Origin: an uncultured Propionibacteriaceae bacterium
GTDB taxonomy: Bacteria > Actinomycetota > Actinomycetes > Propionibacteriales > Propionibacteriaceae
DNA length: 26,502 bases
Reading direction: 5' to 3'
NCBI GenBank assembly: GCA_945875065.1
Contig: CAMCJC010000002.1
Span: forward strand, 1-26,502
Translations under genes and position numbers: made by a program
The notes under the pieces: generated by a model
Seen by the model: only the letters and a program-made list of their open reading frames with translations
Database searches by the model: none
Told to the model about the DNA's origin: nothing
In this document: positions 1-7,461 of the stretch, piece after piece
How the letters are laid out: each line of letters opens with the position of its first letter
Numbering within the stretch: position 1 is the stretch's first letter

Positions 1-298
1 GGGAGTGAATGCGAATGCCGAACTCGGCCGCGTTCTTGCGCAAGGTCTCAACCTGAGTGCGAGAGACCGGGTCGGCGATAGGTGCGAGAATGTTGAGCGT
101 GGGTGTGTTGTGGTCCTCGGTGGCCAGGGTCAGGTCCGGGCGCCTGACCTTACGGCCGTTCATTCGGAGGCCCTCGAAGGCCTGGGGGCTGGTGACCTCA
201 TGCACGAGGTGGAGGTCGATGTACAGCAGGTCCGGCTCCCCTTCGGCTGAACGCACAACGTGCGCCTCCCAAACCTTCTCCGCGAGGGTTTTACCCAT
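1..298 (-). CDS. leuC: 3-isopropylmalate dehydratase large subunit (partial, N-terminal 99 residues)
   Basis: This is the start of the aconitase-fold large subunit of isopropylmalate isomerase, which converts 2- to 3-isopropylmalate in leucine synthesis together with LeuD. The protein begins MGKTLAEKVWEAHVV and shows the family's early motifs DLHLVHEVTSPQAFEGLR and EDHNTPT. The Fe-S cysteines lie beyond the left edge, so the gene is cut by the window and not itself broken. An AAGGA ribosome site lies about 10 bases before the ATG. It diverges from the IclR-type regulator at 396, the usual arrangement of leuCD and ltbR in actinobacteria, so it is probably controlled by that protein. Confidence 0.95.
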   Translation of the reverse strand, partial: MGKTLAEKVWEAHVVRSAEGEPDLLYIDLHLVHEVTSPQAFEGLRMNGRKVRRPDLTLATEDHNTPTLNILAPIADPVSRTQVETLRKNAAEFGIRIHS

Positions 299-359
299 GT
301 TCTTTGATCCTTCTAGGAGTTCGTGGGCCACAACCTTGCACCGCGGGGAGGATCCTCGG

Positions 360-389
360 TTGCATGTCCAACATGCGAAACGGTAATCT
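360..389 (+). promoter_or_regulatory. Leaderless promoter of the IclR-type regulator
   Basis: TTGCAT (360-365) and TAATCT (384-389) are separated by 18 bases. The last T of the -10 box is 7 bases before the A of the ATG at 396, so transcription would begin at or next to the start codon. No Shine-Dalgarno sequence precedes the ATG, which fits a leaderless mRNA. The -35 end overlaps the palindrome at 362-376, as expected for an autorepressed gene. Confidence 0.6.
362..376. promoter_or_regulatory. Candidate LtbR operator (palindrome)
   Basis: GCATGT-CCA-ACATGC is a perfect 6-base inverted repeat with a 3-base centre in the leuC/regulator intergenic region. IclR-family proteins usually bind short palindromes of about this size. 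It overlaps the -35 box of the regulator gene and lies 64 bases upstream of the leuC start. Binding by the adjacent regulator is inferred from position only. Confidence 0.45.
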
Positions 390-395
390 CGCATT

Positions 396-1118
396 ATGGA
401 TGACGGAAGCGGAGTTGGTGTTCTTGACAAGGCGGCTGCGGTCCTGTCTGCCCTCGAGACAAGCCCTTTAACCCTTGCAGGCTTAGTCACTGCGACCGGT
501 CTTGCCCGACCCACGGCGCACCGCCTCGCCGTAGCCCTTGAGCATCACCGATTCGTGGGTCGCGACCTCCAGGGTCGCTTCACCTTAGGGACTCGGTTGG
601 TGGAGTTAGCTGGTTCAGCGGCTGAAGATCCGTTGCTCACCACCGCCGGCCCCATCCTCACCCGGTTACGTGATATCACCGGCGAGTCGGCTCAGCTCTT
701 TCACCGGCAGGGTGATGTGCGCATCTGTTCGGCGGCCGTGGAGCGCCCATCGGGTCTGCGTGACACGGTGCCGCTTGGGGCGCAGCTCTAGATGACGGCC
801 GGGTCCGCCGCACAGGTGTTGCTGGCATGGGAGGAGCCCGACCGCTTGCCCCGTCTGCTGGAGCAAGCGGTCTTCACCGTCGCGGGTCTTCAGCAAGTGC
901 GTCGCCGGGGCTGGGCGCAGTCCGTGGGCGAGCGGGAGCCGGGAGTGGCCTCGGTCTCGGCGCCGGTCCTGTCTCCGACCGGGCGGATCATCGCCGCGGT
1001 CAGCGTGTCTGGCCCCATTGAGCGCCTGACCCGCCACCCGGGCCGCCTGCATGCGCCCGCGGTCATGGCAGCAGCCGAGCGACTTAGCGAGGTACTGCGC
1101 CGGACCAGCGGCAACTGA
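396..1118 (+). pseudogene. ltbR: IclR-family regulator LtbR, interrupted by an in-frame TAG
   Basis: Read as one frame, this is an ordinary-length IclR regulator (about 240 residues). It has a winged-helix DNA-binding domain in residues 8-70, with a recognition helix around GLARPTAHRLAVALE, and then the effector domain. Divergence from leuC identifies it as the LtbR type, which controls leuCD in actinobacteria. A TAG at 789-791 cuts it in the conserved segment that normally reads like GAxLPMTAGSAAQVLLAW. Here GAQL is followed by stop and then MTAGSAAQVLLAW in the same frame. The two parts are 131 and 108 residues. The second starts with an ATG touching the TAG, so restart could give two polypeptides. 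Everything else is intact, so the change is recent, a sequencing error, or bypassed. Loss would affect control of leucine genes. Confidence 0.8.
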
Positions 1119-1127
1119 CAATAAAGC

Positions 1128-1162
1128 GATCGCCTGGTCAACACTTGGTTGACCAGGCGATC
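1128..1162 (-). terminator. Terminator after tRNA-Glu, probably bidirectional
   Basis: A perfect 15-bp stem (arms 1128-1142 and 1148-1162) closes a 5-base loop, ACTTG. On the minus strand it is followed by GCTTTATTG, a T-rich tail suited to ending the tRNA transcript. On the plus strand it lies 9 bases after the regulator's stop but has no T tract, so any effect there is less certain. Confidence 0.75.
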
Positions 1163-1170
1163 CGCACCGG

Positions 1171-1243
1171 TAGCCCCGACGGGATTTGAACCCGCGCTAC
1201 CGCCTTGAGAGGGCGGCGTGCTAGGCCGCTACACAACGGGGCC
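1171..1243 (-). tRNA. tRNA-Glu (anticodon CTC)
   Basis: On the minus strand a full cloverleaf folds in 73 bases. The acceptor arm GGCCCCG pairs with CGGGGCT (G1-U72), the D stem GTGT pairs with ACGC, and the anticodon stem CCGCC/GGCGG holds the loop CTCTCAA with anticodon CTC. The T arm is GCGGG-TTCAAAT-CCCGT and the discriminator base is A. CCA is not encoded. It lies downstream of tRNA-Gln and probably shares its transcript. Confidence 0.95.
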
Positions 1244-1274
1244 GTGCAGTGGTGGTTAGGCCGTGGCCTTTCCG

Positions 1275-1346
1275 CAGGGGTACCTGGACTCGAACCAAGA
1301 CTAACTGAACCAGAATCAGTCGGGCTGCCAATTACCCCATACCCCT
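1275..1346 (-). tRNA. tRNA-Gln (anticodon CTG)
   Basis: On the minus strand a 72-base cloverleaf forms. The acceptor AGGGGTA pairs with TACCCCT, the D stem GGGT with GCCC, and the anticodon stem ACTGA/TCAGT holds the loop TTCTGGT with anticodon CTG. The T arm is CTTGG-TTCGAGT-CCAGG and the discriminator base is G. CCA is not encoded. It precedes tRNA-Glu in the same direction with 31 bases between. Confidence 0.95.
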
Positions 1347-1372
1347 TCGTGCTCTCGCGAGCACGGAGCGAA

Positions 1373-1402
1373 ACTCTACTGCGTTATCGCCCGGCAGCGC
1401 AA
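1373..1402 (-). promoter_or_regulatory. Promoter of the tRNA-Gln/tRNA-Glu unit
   Basis: On the minus strand TTGCGC (1397-1402) and TAGAGT (1373-1378) are 18 bases apart, and the tRNA-Gln 5' end is 27 bases beyond the -10 box. Between them, 1349-1364 forms a 6-bp hairpin (GTGCTC/GAGCAC) in the short 5' leader, a possible processing signal. The promoter starts 27 bases after the upstream protease gene. Confidence 0.55.
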
Positions 1403-1428
1403 ATCAGGCCTTTCTTAGCCTCGAGGCC

Positions 1429-2316
1429 CTAGTCGGACGTGGTTCCGGCGGGTATCGTCGTCGCTAGGTTCATGCGTTTGGCGAGAACGTAGGCAAGTAC
1501 CGCCGTCAAACCAAACCCGACCAAGGCACTGACCGCGGAGGTCCAGGTAATCGACCGAACAGCCGCGGTCGCGGCCACTCCCCCAGTGAACAGCGCGTAC
1601 CCGTAGGCCATGAGGTTGTTGACTATGTGGGTGGCGATGCTGGCCTCCAGCCCGCCGGTGGTGACGACGAGCATCCCGGCGATCAGGCCAAAGCCAAGGC
1701 GGTGCGCGAACAGCGCCGGGTTCTGGACGCCGTGGAAAACAGCGAAGGTCAGCGACGCCCCCACGACCCCCGCCCACGAATTGCCGAACATCGACCCGAG
1801 GGTTTGCTGCAAATAGCCCCGGAAGAAAATCTCCTCGGCCGCGGCCTGCAGCGGCGAGCAGATAACGATGATCGGCACGTAGGCGTACCAGTCGCTCTGG
1901 AGCGCTTGCCAGGGCATGTTGCGGGCTTCCGGCCCAACCCACAGCACGGCGTTGACCACGACGACCGCCAAGAACAGGCAGGCTATCAGGTAGCGCCACC
2001 TGGTCCCGGGTTGCACGGACGCCAGCCACTTGATCTGCGTGCCATGGAGGTAGCGCAGCAGCACCACGCTCACGACCGCGGCAAAGATGATGCCCAGGTG
2101 GGCGGCGAAAACCCCTTCCGGGTAGTGGTAGGCCAGTGCATCGGCGAAGTACTCCCGCAGCACGGGCGGCCGCCGGAAGACCGCGGCCAGCGCCAGGATC
2201 GCCTGCGCGACCAGGCCGGGGAGGATCAGGAACCCCAGCACACCGGTCAGGGTGCCGACGACCAGCTGGACCAGGGGCTGGCCGGCGAGGACGAGCGGGT
2301 ACTTGACGCCAGTCAT
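1429..2316 (-). CDS. CPBP-family intramembrane metalloprotease
   Basis: This is a 295-residue, very hydrophobic protein with several membrane helices. In its second half it carries the CPBP (CAAX protease and bacteriocin-processing) signature: the paired glutamates and arginine of AEEIFFRGYLQ, then FAVFHGVQN, then HIVNNLMAY. These are the usual metal-binding and catalytic positions, and all are present. Family members cut peptides within the membrane; some give bacteriocin immunity, and the substrate here is unknown. The ATG overlaps the stop of the FAH gene (ATGA), so it is probably translationally coupled as the last gene of the cimA operon. In mycobacteria and corynebacteria gltX occupies the place between these tRNAs and the FAH gene. 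Confidence 0.85.
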   Translation of the reverse strand: MTGVKYPLVLAGQPLVQLVVGTLTGVLGFLILPGLVAQAILALAAVFRRPPVLREYFADALAYHYPEGVFAAHLGIIFAAVVSVVLLRYLHGTQIKWLASVQPGTRWRYLIACLFLAVVVVNAVLWVGPEARNMPWQALQSDWYAYVPIIVICSPLQAAAEEIFFRGYLQQTLGSMFGNSWAGVVGASLTFAVFHGVQNPALFAHRLGFGLIAGMLVVTTGGLEASIATHIVNNLMAYGYALFTGGVAATAAVRSITWTSAVSALVGFGLTAVLAYVLAKRMNLATTIPAGTTSD

Positions 2317-3110
2317 GCTCCGGCGATCGGGTTGCTGAGTGACCCGAGGCCGTCAATCGAGACGGTGACGACGTCGCCATCGTTCATGGGCCCGATGCCG
2401 GCCGGTGTGCCGGTGAGGATCACGTCCCCGGGCAGGAGCGTGCAGAACGAAGACGCGTAGGTCACGAGGTCGACGATGCCGCGCGCCATCTGAGAAGTGT
2501 TGCCATCCTGCCGCACCTCGTCGCCGAGTCTGGTCTCGATACGCAGGTGCTGCGCCTCGGCGATGGTGAGGTGCGTGTTGATCCACGGCCCCAGGGGACA
2601 GAACGTGTCGGCTCCCTTGGCTCGGGACCACTGCTCGCGCTGCCAGTCGCGGGCCGTCACGTCGTTGGCGATCGTGTATCCGAAGATCACCTCCGCGACG
2701 CGCTCAGACGGCACCTGCTTGCAGATGCGTCCGATCACCACCGCGAGCTCCCCCTCGTAGTGCAGATCCTCACACCCCGGGGGGCGGACGATCGCCTCAC
2801 CAGGCCCGATCACGCACGTGTTCGGTTTGAAGAACAAGATGGGCTCGGCGGGCACCTCGCCGCCGAGCTCGGCCGCATGGGCGGCATAATTCTTGGCGAC
2901 CGCGACGATCTTGCTCCGCGGGATCACGGGCGCCAGCAGGCGCACGTCGGCTAGGTCGAAGCGTTCGCCCGTGTAATTGACGGGTACCCCGGCGAGGGGG
3001 TCGCCTGTGATGACAGCGATGGTCTCGGGGTGCTCGCCGCCGTCGACCTCAAGTTCGATGATGCCGTAGGCGGGGTCGCTACCGGGAGCGGCGAAACGGG
3101 CTATGCGCAT
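2313..3110 (-). CDS. Fumarylacetoacetate hydrolase (FAH) family protein
   Basis: This is a 265-residue FAH-fold protein. The start at MRIARFAAPGSDPAYG is chosen because it lies 10 bases after the cimA stop; earlier in-frame starts would run into cimA. The core has KNYAAHAAELGG, then the acidic metal-binding segments HYEGELAVVIGR and TIANDVTARDWQ, and near the C-terminus PGDVILTGTPAGIG. Members act on 2-oxo or 1,3-dicarbonyl acids, for example as acylpyruvase, oxaloacetate decarboxylase or isomerase; the substrate cannot be told from sequence. A homologue sits next to gltX and leuB in many actinobacteria. It lies between cimA and the CPBP gene in one operon and overlaps the latter by 4 bases. 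Confidence 0.85.
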   Translation of the reverse strand: MRIARFAAPGSDPAYGIIELEVDGGEHPETIAVITGDPLAGVPVNYTGERFDLADVRLLAPVIPRSKIVAVAKNYAAHAAELGGEVPAEPILFFKPNTCVIGPGEAIVRPPGCEDLHYEGELAVVIGRICKQVPSERVAEVIFGYTIANDVTARDWQREQWSRAKGADTFCPLGPWINTHLTIAEAQHLRIETRLGDEVRQDGNTSQMARGIVDLVTYASSFCTLLPGDVILTGTPAGIGPMNDGDVVTVSIDGLGSLSNPIAGA

Positions 3111-3120
3111 GACGCTCAGC

Positions 3121-4704
3121 CTAGCTGGCCGACAGGTGGGTGATGATCCCGTAGCAGATCGAGTCGAACAATGCCTCCCAGGAGGCCTCGATGACGTTCG
3201 TGCCAACACCGACGGTCGTCCACGTGTGGTCACGCCAGGAAGTGTCGATCAAGGTGCGGACAATCGCGTCAGTGCCGTGGCCCTCGTCGAGGATCCGCAC
3301 ACGGTAGTCAGTGAGCTCGAACTCCCCGACCTCTGGGAACGCCGACGCGACCGCCTCACGCAGGGCGGCGTCGAGCGCGTTGAGCGGGCCGTTGCCCTCC
3401 CCTACCACCATCCGTCGCTCCCCCTTCGCGGTGAGCTTTACGGTGGCCTCAGTGATGCTGATACCGTCACGCTCCTCGGTGAATACGCGCCAGGAGTGGA
3501 CCTGAATCGGCTGTTCCAGTACCCCGAGTTCGTGCCGCAGCAGCATCTCGAAGCTGGCATCGGAGGCCTCGTAGGAGTAGCCCTGCGCCTCCTTGGCCTT
3601 GACGCGCGCGGTGACGCGCGCGGCGAAATCGCGGTCCGTTAGGTCGAATCCGAGCTGTTCGCCCTTGATCTGGATATTCGCCCGGCCGGCCATGTCGGAG
3701 ATCAGCATGCGCATGTCGTTGCCGACCTGGGCCGGGTCGATGTGCTGGTAAAGGTTGGCGTCAACCTTCACAGCTGAGGCGTGAAGCCCGCCCTTGTGCG
3801 CGAAGGCTGAGTGTCCGACATAGGGCATCCGGCCAAGCAACGGCTGGTGGGCGACCAAGGCGATGGCGTGGGCGACACGGGTCAACTCGCCCAATCTCCC
3901 GGGCGGCAGGATCTGCCAGCCGAACTTCAGTTCGAGGTTCGGAATCAAAGAGGCGAGGTCGGCATTGCCGGTTCGCTCGCCGTATCCGTTGAACGTGCCC
4001 TGGACGTGCATGGCACCGGCCTCGACGGCTGCGAGGGTGTTCGCAACTGCGCAGCCGGTGTCGTTGTGGCAGTGGATACCGAGGTTGGCGCCGGTCTCGG
4101 CGGCCTCGGAGACGATATCACCCATCCACGACGGCAGCATCCCGCCGTTGGTGTCACACAGCACCACGACCTCGGCCCCCGCCTCGGTCGCGGCACGCAC
4201 CACCTCGATCGCGTACCGGGGGTTGGAACGGTGCCCGTCGAAGAAGTGCTCGCAGTCGACGAAAACCCGGCGTCCCTCGGCCACGAGGTGGGTGACCGTG
4301 TCCGTGACCATCGCGAGGTTCTCCTCTAGGGAGGTCCGCAGCGCGCGCGTGACGTGCTCGTCGTGGCTCTTCGCGACCAGGCAGATGTGCTCGGTTTCAG
4401 CCGCGAGTAGGGCCTGCACGAGAGGATCGGTTGCCGCTTTGCCATCGGGCTTGCGGGTCGCGCCGAAGGCGACCAGCTGCGAGTGACGCAACTCCAGCGC
4501 TCGGGCCTTCACGAAGAACTCGGTGTCAGCGGGATTGGCGCCTGGCCAACCGCCTTCGATGAACGTGACGCCGAGTTCGTCGAGATAGCCGGCGATCTTC
4601 AGCTTGTCCTTGACGCTGAGGTTGATGCCTTCCTGTTGCCCGCCGTCGCGCAAGCTGGTATCCAGAACGTGGAACTCCTCGGGGCGCGGCGGGGTCGGGG
4701 GCAT
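3121..4704 (-). CDS. cimA: (R)-citramalate synthase
   Basis: This 527-residue enzyme condenses pyruvate with acetyl-CoA to citramalate. LeuCD and LeuB then turn it into 2-oxobutanoate for isoleucine, bypassing threonine deaminase. The N-terminal TIM barrel (about 10-285) has the LeuA-like motif DTSLRDGGQQEG, the metal-binding GIHCHNDTGCAVAN and GTFNGYGERTGNADL. A linker follows, then a C-terminal regulatory LeuA-dimer domain (about 400-527), normally the isoleucine feedback site. The GGQQEG form and overall length fit the CimA branch better than isopropylmalate or homocitrate synthase. AAGGAGAG lies 4 bases before the ATG. It heads an operon with the FAH and CPBP genes and diverges from leuB, which acts in the same pathway. 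A TAGGGT box on the minus strand (4746-4751) could be its -10. Confidence 0.92.
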   Translation of the reverse strand: MPPTPPRPEEFHVLDTSLRDGGQQEGINLSVKDKLKIAGYLDELGVTFIEGGWPGANPADTEFFVKARALELRHSQLVAFGATRKPDGKAATDPLVQALLAAETEHICLVAKSHDEHVTRALRTSLEENLAMVTDTVTHLVAEGRRVFVDCEHFFDGHRSNPRYAIEVVRAATEAGAEVVVLCDTNGGMLPSWMGDIVSEAAETGANLGIHCHNDTGCAVANTLAAVEAGAMHVQGTFNGYGERTGNADLASLIPNLELKFGWQILPPGRLGELTRVAHAIALVAHQPLLGRMPYVGHSAFAHKGGLHASAVKVDANLYQHIDPAQVGNDMRMLISDMAGRANIQIKGEQLGFDLTDRDFAARVTARVKAKEAQGYSYEASDASFEMLLRHELGVLEQPIQVHSWRVFTEERDGISITEATVKLTAKGERRMVVGEGNGPLNALDAALREAVASAFPEVGEFELTDYRVRILDEGHGTDAIVRTLIDTSWRDHTWTTVGVGTNVIEASWEALFDSICYGIITHLSAS

Positions 4705-4803
4705 GAGGCTCTCCTTAGGGTGAGGTGCGCTCTGGTGTTCGGGTCACCCTAGGGGGATGTCTCGCGTGTTGGAAGGGGCTCAGCCACTATCTGAGACAAG
4801 CTC

Positions 4804-4809
4804 TAGGGT
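4804..4809 (+). promoter_or_regulatory. Probable -10 box for leaderless leuB
   Basis: TAGGGT fits the TANNNT pattern and ends 8 bases before the ATG at 4817. No Shine-Dalgarno sequence precedes that ATG, so transcription probably begins at the start codon. I could not find a convincing -35 box at 16-19 bases. A similar TAGGGT on the other strand (4746-4751) may serve cimA, making 4705-4816 a compact divergent promoter region. Confidence 0.4.
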
Positions 4810-4816
4810 TCCCGCC

Positions 4817-5869
4817 ATGGCAAAACAGCGGTTGGCGGTCATCGGAGGGGACGGCATCGGGCCGGAGGTGACGGCCGAGGCGCTAAAGGTGCTGCGGGCC
4901 GTTGCCGGCGCGGACGCCTTCGAGGAGATTCACTACGATCTAGGCGCGGAGCGGTGGCAGCGCACCGGCGAGGTCCTCCCAGACTCGGTGCTGGAGGAAC
5001 TGGCCGGCGTCGATGCGATCATGCTCGGCGCGGTCGGGGCGGCGCCCGGTTCCAAGGCGATCCCGTCCGGGCTGCTGGAGCGCGGCCTGCTGCTGAAGCT
5101 GCGGTTCGCATTCGATCACGGCGTGAACCTGCGGCCTTCCCGTCTGTACCCGGGCGTCACCACCCCCCTATCGCAGGAAGTGGTCTCTACCGGCGAAGTT
5201 GACTTCGTGGTGGTCCGTGAGGGCACCGAGGGCCTGTACTGCGGCAACGGCGGCGCGGTACGTATCGGCACTCCGCAGGAGCTGGCGACGGAGGTGTCGG
5301 TCAACACGGCCTTCGGCGTCGAGCGCGTCGTGCGTGACGCCTTCGCTCGCGCCCGGGCACGCCGGGGCAAGCTGACGCTGCTTCACAAGCACAACGTCCT
5401 CGTCAACGCCGGCGGGCTGTGGAACCGGATTTTCGCCGAGGTCGGCGAGGAGTTCCCGGACGTGGAGCGCGACTACCTCCACATCGACGCTGCGATGATC
5501 GCGATGGTCGTCGACCCGAGCCGGTTCGACGTGATCGTCACCGACAACCTGTTCGGGGACATCGTGACCGACCTAGCGGCGGCGGTGACCGGCGGCATCG
5601 GTCTGGCCGCGTCCGCCAACATCAACACCTCCGGCGAGTTCCCTTCGATGTTCGAACCCGTACACGGCTCCGCCCCGGATATCGCTGGGCAGGGCGTCGC
5701 CGACCCGACCGCGGCGATCAGCTCGGCGGCGCTCCTCTTGGCGCACCTGGGGCAAAGCGGGCTAGCTCGTCGCATCGACGACGCGGTCACCGCGGACCTC
5801 GCGACCCGGACGGCCGGTCCAGTCAGGACGGTCGAGGTTGGCGATCGTCTCGCCGCCGCCGTCTCTTGA
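4817..5869 (+). CDS. leuB: 3-isopropylmalate dehydrogenase
   Basis: LeuB is an NAD-dependent decarboxylating dehydrogenase acting after LeuCD in leucine synthesis, and after citramalate in the CimA route. The 350-residue product starts MAKQRLAVIGGDGIGPEV and keeps the family landmarks: LRFAFDHGVNLRPSRLYPG for substrate contact, VREGTEGLYCGNGG, LLHKHNVLVNAGGLW with the catalytic lysine, the acidic metal site VTDNLFGDIVTDLAAAVTGGIGLAAS, and the cofactor loop MFEPVHGSAPDIAGQG. The start at 4817 is preferred over the in-frame ATG at 4757: homologues begin here, nothing recognisable lies in the extra 20 residues, and a leaderless -10 box precedes it. It ends at a strong terminator shared with the convergent flotillin gene. 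Confidence 0.93.
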   Translation: MAKQRLAVIGGDGIGPEVTAEALKVLRAVAGADAFEEIHYDLGAERWQRTGEVLPDSVLEELAGVDAIMLGAVGAAPGSKAIPSGLLERGLLLKLRFAFDHGVNLRPSRLYPGVTTPLSQEVVSTGEVDFVVVREGTEGLYCGNGGAVRIGTPQELATEVSVNTAFGVERVVRDAFARARARRGKLTLLHKHNVLVNAGGLWNRIFAEVGEEFPDVERDYLHIDAAMIAMVVDPSRFDVIVTDNLFGDIVTDLAAAVTGGIGLAASANINTSGEFPSMFEPVHGSAPDIAGQGVADPTAAISSAALLLAHLGQSGLARRIDDAVTADLATRTAGPVRTVEVGDRLAAAVS

Positions 5870-5882
5870 TCCGGCGCTAGAA

Positions 5883-5922
5883 ACGAAATAGGGCCCCGCT
5901 GGTTCGCCGGGCCCTATTTCGT
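5883..5922. terminator. Bidirectional intrinsic terminator, leuB / flotillin
   Basis: A perfect 14-bp stem (arms 5883-5896 and 5909-5922) encloses a 12-base loop. The outer stem reads AAATAGGGCCC against GGGCCCTATTT, so each direction ends in an A-rich/T-rich flank. It stands between the convergent leuB and flotillin genes and serves both. Confidence 0.85.
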
Positions 5923-5927
5923 CGAGT

Positions 5928-7448
5928 TCACTCAGGAACGGCCTCTCCCTTGACGGTTTGGCCTGCGACCTGACCCTTGGTGGTGCGCGCCTTCAGCATG
6001 TCGAGCAGGTCGATACCAGTGGTGTTCTTGATCATCTCGACGGTCTGAAGGACGTTGTCGTTTACCTGACGCGGCAGCGCGGCGGCCCCGTCGGTGGAAA
6101 CGACGGTCAGCTTGTCGATCGAGCCCATCGGTGCGGCGACCTTCTCGGCGACCTGCGGCAGGACCTCGACCAGCATCTGGAGGACGGCGGCCTCGTTGTA
6201 GTTGGCGAAGGCGGCGGCGCGCTTGTCCATCGCCTCGGCCTCGGCCTTGCCGATCGCTAGGACGGCGGCTGCCTTGGCCTCACCCTCAGCGCGGGTCGCG
6301 TCGGCCTCGGCAACACGGCGAGCCTTCTCGGCCTCGCCTCGCCGGGCTCCCTCGATAGCCTCAGCCTCGGCCAAGGCGGCGCGACGCAGCTTCTCACCCT
6401 CACCGGTGAGGCGGGCGGTCTCGGCCTCCGCCTCGGCCTGGGCGATCGCGGCGGCCTTGCGCGCCTCAGCCTCGAAGATCTCCGAGTTCCGGCGTGCCTG
6501 GGCCTGGGTCTCGGTCTCGTACCGGCGGGCGTCCGCGGGTTTGCGGACCTCGGTGTCGAGCTGCCGGTCCTTCAGGGCGGCCTGCCGGACAGCGACCTTC
6601 TCCTGCTCGGCGAGGATCGCCTGGTCACGATCGGCCTGCGCGAGCGGTCCGGAAGCGGCGGCCTGGGCCTTCGCAGCATCGGTCTCGGCCTTGATCTCGG
6701 CCTCCTTCAGCACCAGAGCACGCTCGGAGATCGCGATCTCCTGCTCGGCCGCGATGCGGGCCTGCTCGGCCTCGCGCCGGGCCTCGGCCTCGGCGATCGC
6801 CGCGATCTGGCCCACCTTGGCCGATTCGGGACGTCCCAGATCGGACAGGTAGCTGCCGTCATCGGTGATGTCTTGGATCTGGAAGGTGTCGAGCACCAGG
6901 CCCTGACCGGTCAGGGAAGCCTCGGACTCATCGGCGACGCGCTGGGCGAACGCGGCGCGGTCGCGGATGATCTGCTCGACGGATAGGCCTCCGACGATGG
7001 AACGCAGGGCACCGGCGAGGGTCTCCTGCGTGAATGTCTCAATCTCCTCCTGCTGCATCAGGAAACGCTGGGCGGCGGCTCGGATGGAGTCCTCGTTGCC
7101 GCCGACCTTGACGATGGCGACGCCGTCGAGGTTCAGCTTGATGCCCTGACCGGAAACGGCGTTGCGGATCTGAACCATGATGCGGCGGCTGGACAGGTCC
7201 AGCACGTGGAGGCGTTGGATGAGCGGAATGACGAACACGCCGCCGCCCATGATGACCTTCTGACCCGACAGGTCGGTGGAGACGACGCCCGTCTCGGGGT
7301 TGGTGACGGCCTTACCCTTCTGGCCGGTGATGATGTACGCCTCGTTTGGGCGCGCCACCCGGTAGCGGCTGGCGATCAGCCAGACGACTAGCACCGCCAG
7401 GAGGATGGCACCTCCGATCCCGGTGAGCAGCTGATCAAAGCCTGGCAT
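5928..7448 (-). CDS. Flotillin-like SPFH-domain membrane scaffold protein
   Basis: This 506-residue flotillin homologue organises membrane microdomains on the cytoplasmic face. One N-terminal membrane helix (about 8-27, ending WLIASRYRVARPNE) is followed by the SPFH/band-7 domain (about 28-220). A long Ala/Glu-rich coiled coil full of AEAEA-type repeats runs from about 230 to 430, and a hydrophobic C-terminal segment ends the protein. The start at MPGFDQLLTG is chosen because AAAGGGA lies 6 bases upstream; longer frames run into the nfeD gene without resembling the family. The NfeD-like gene ends 13 bases upstream, the standard flotillin-NfeD operon. FloT, FloA and YqiK subtypes cannot be separated with confidence. 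Confidence 0.9.
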   Translation of the reverse strand: MPGFDQLLTGIGGAILLAVLVVWLIASRYRVARPNEAYIITGQKGKAVTNPETGVVSTDLSGQKVIMGGGVFVIPLIQRLHVLDLSSRRIMVQIRNAVSGQGIKLNLDGVAIVKVGGNEDSIRAAAQRFLMQQEEIETFTQETLAGALRSIVGGLSVEQIIRDRAAFAQRVADESEASLTGQGLVLDTFQIQDITDDGSYLSDLGRPESAKVGQIAAIAEAEARREAEQARIAAEQEIAISERALVLKEAEIKAETDAAKAQAAASGPLAQADRDQAILAEQEKVAVRQAALKDRQLDTEVRKPADARRYETETQAQARRNSEIFEAEARKAAAIAQAEAEAETARLTGEGEKLRRAALAEAEAIEGARRGEAEKARRVAEADATRAEGEAKAAAVLAIGKAEAEAMDKRAAAFANYNEAAVLQMLVEVLPQVAEKVAAPMGSIDKLTVVSTDGAAALPRQVNDNVLQTVEMIKNTTGIDLLDMLKARTTKGQVAGQTVKGEAVPE

Positions 7449-7461
7449 TGAGTGTCCCTTT

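Noticed and set aside
4757..4816. Earlier in-frame ATG for leuB
   Set aside because: The 20 extra residues match nothing known for LeuB, the start lacks a properly spaced ribosome site, and a leaderless -10 box fits the ATG at 4817.
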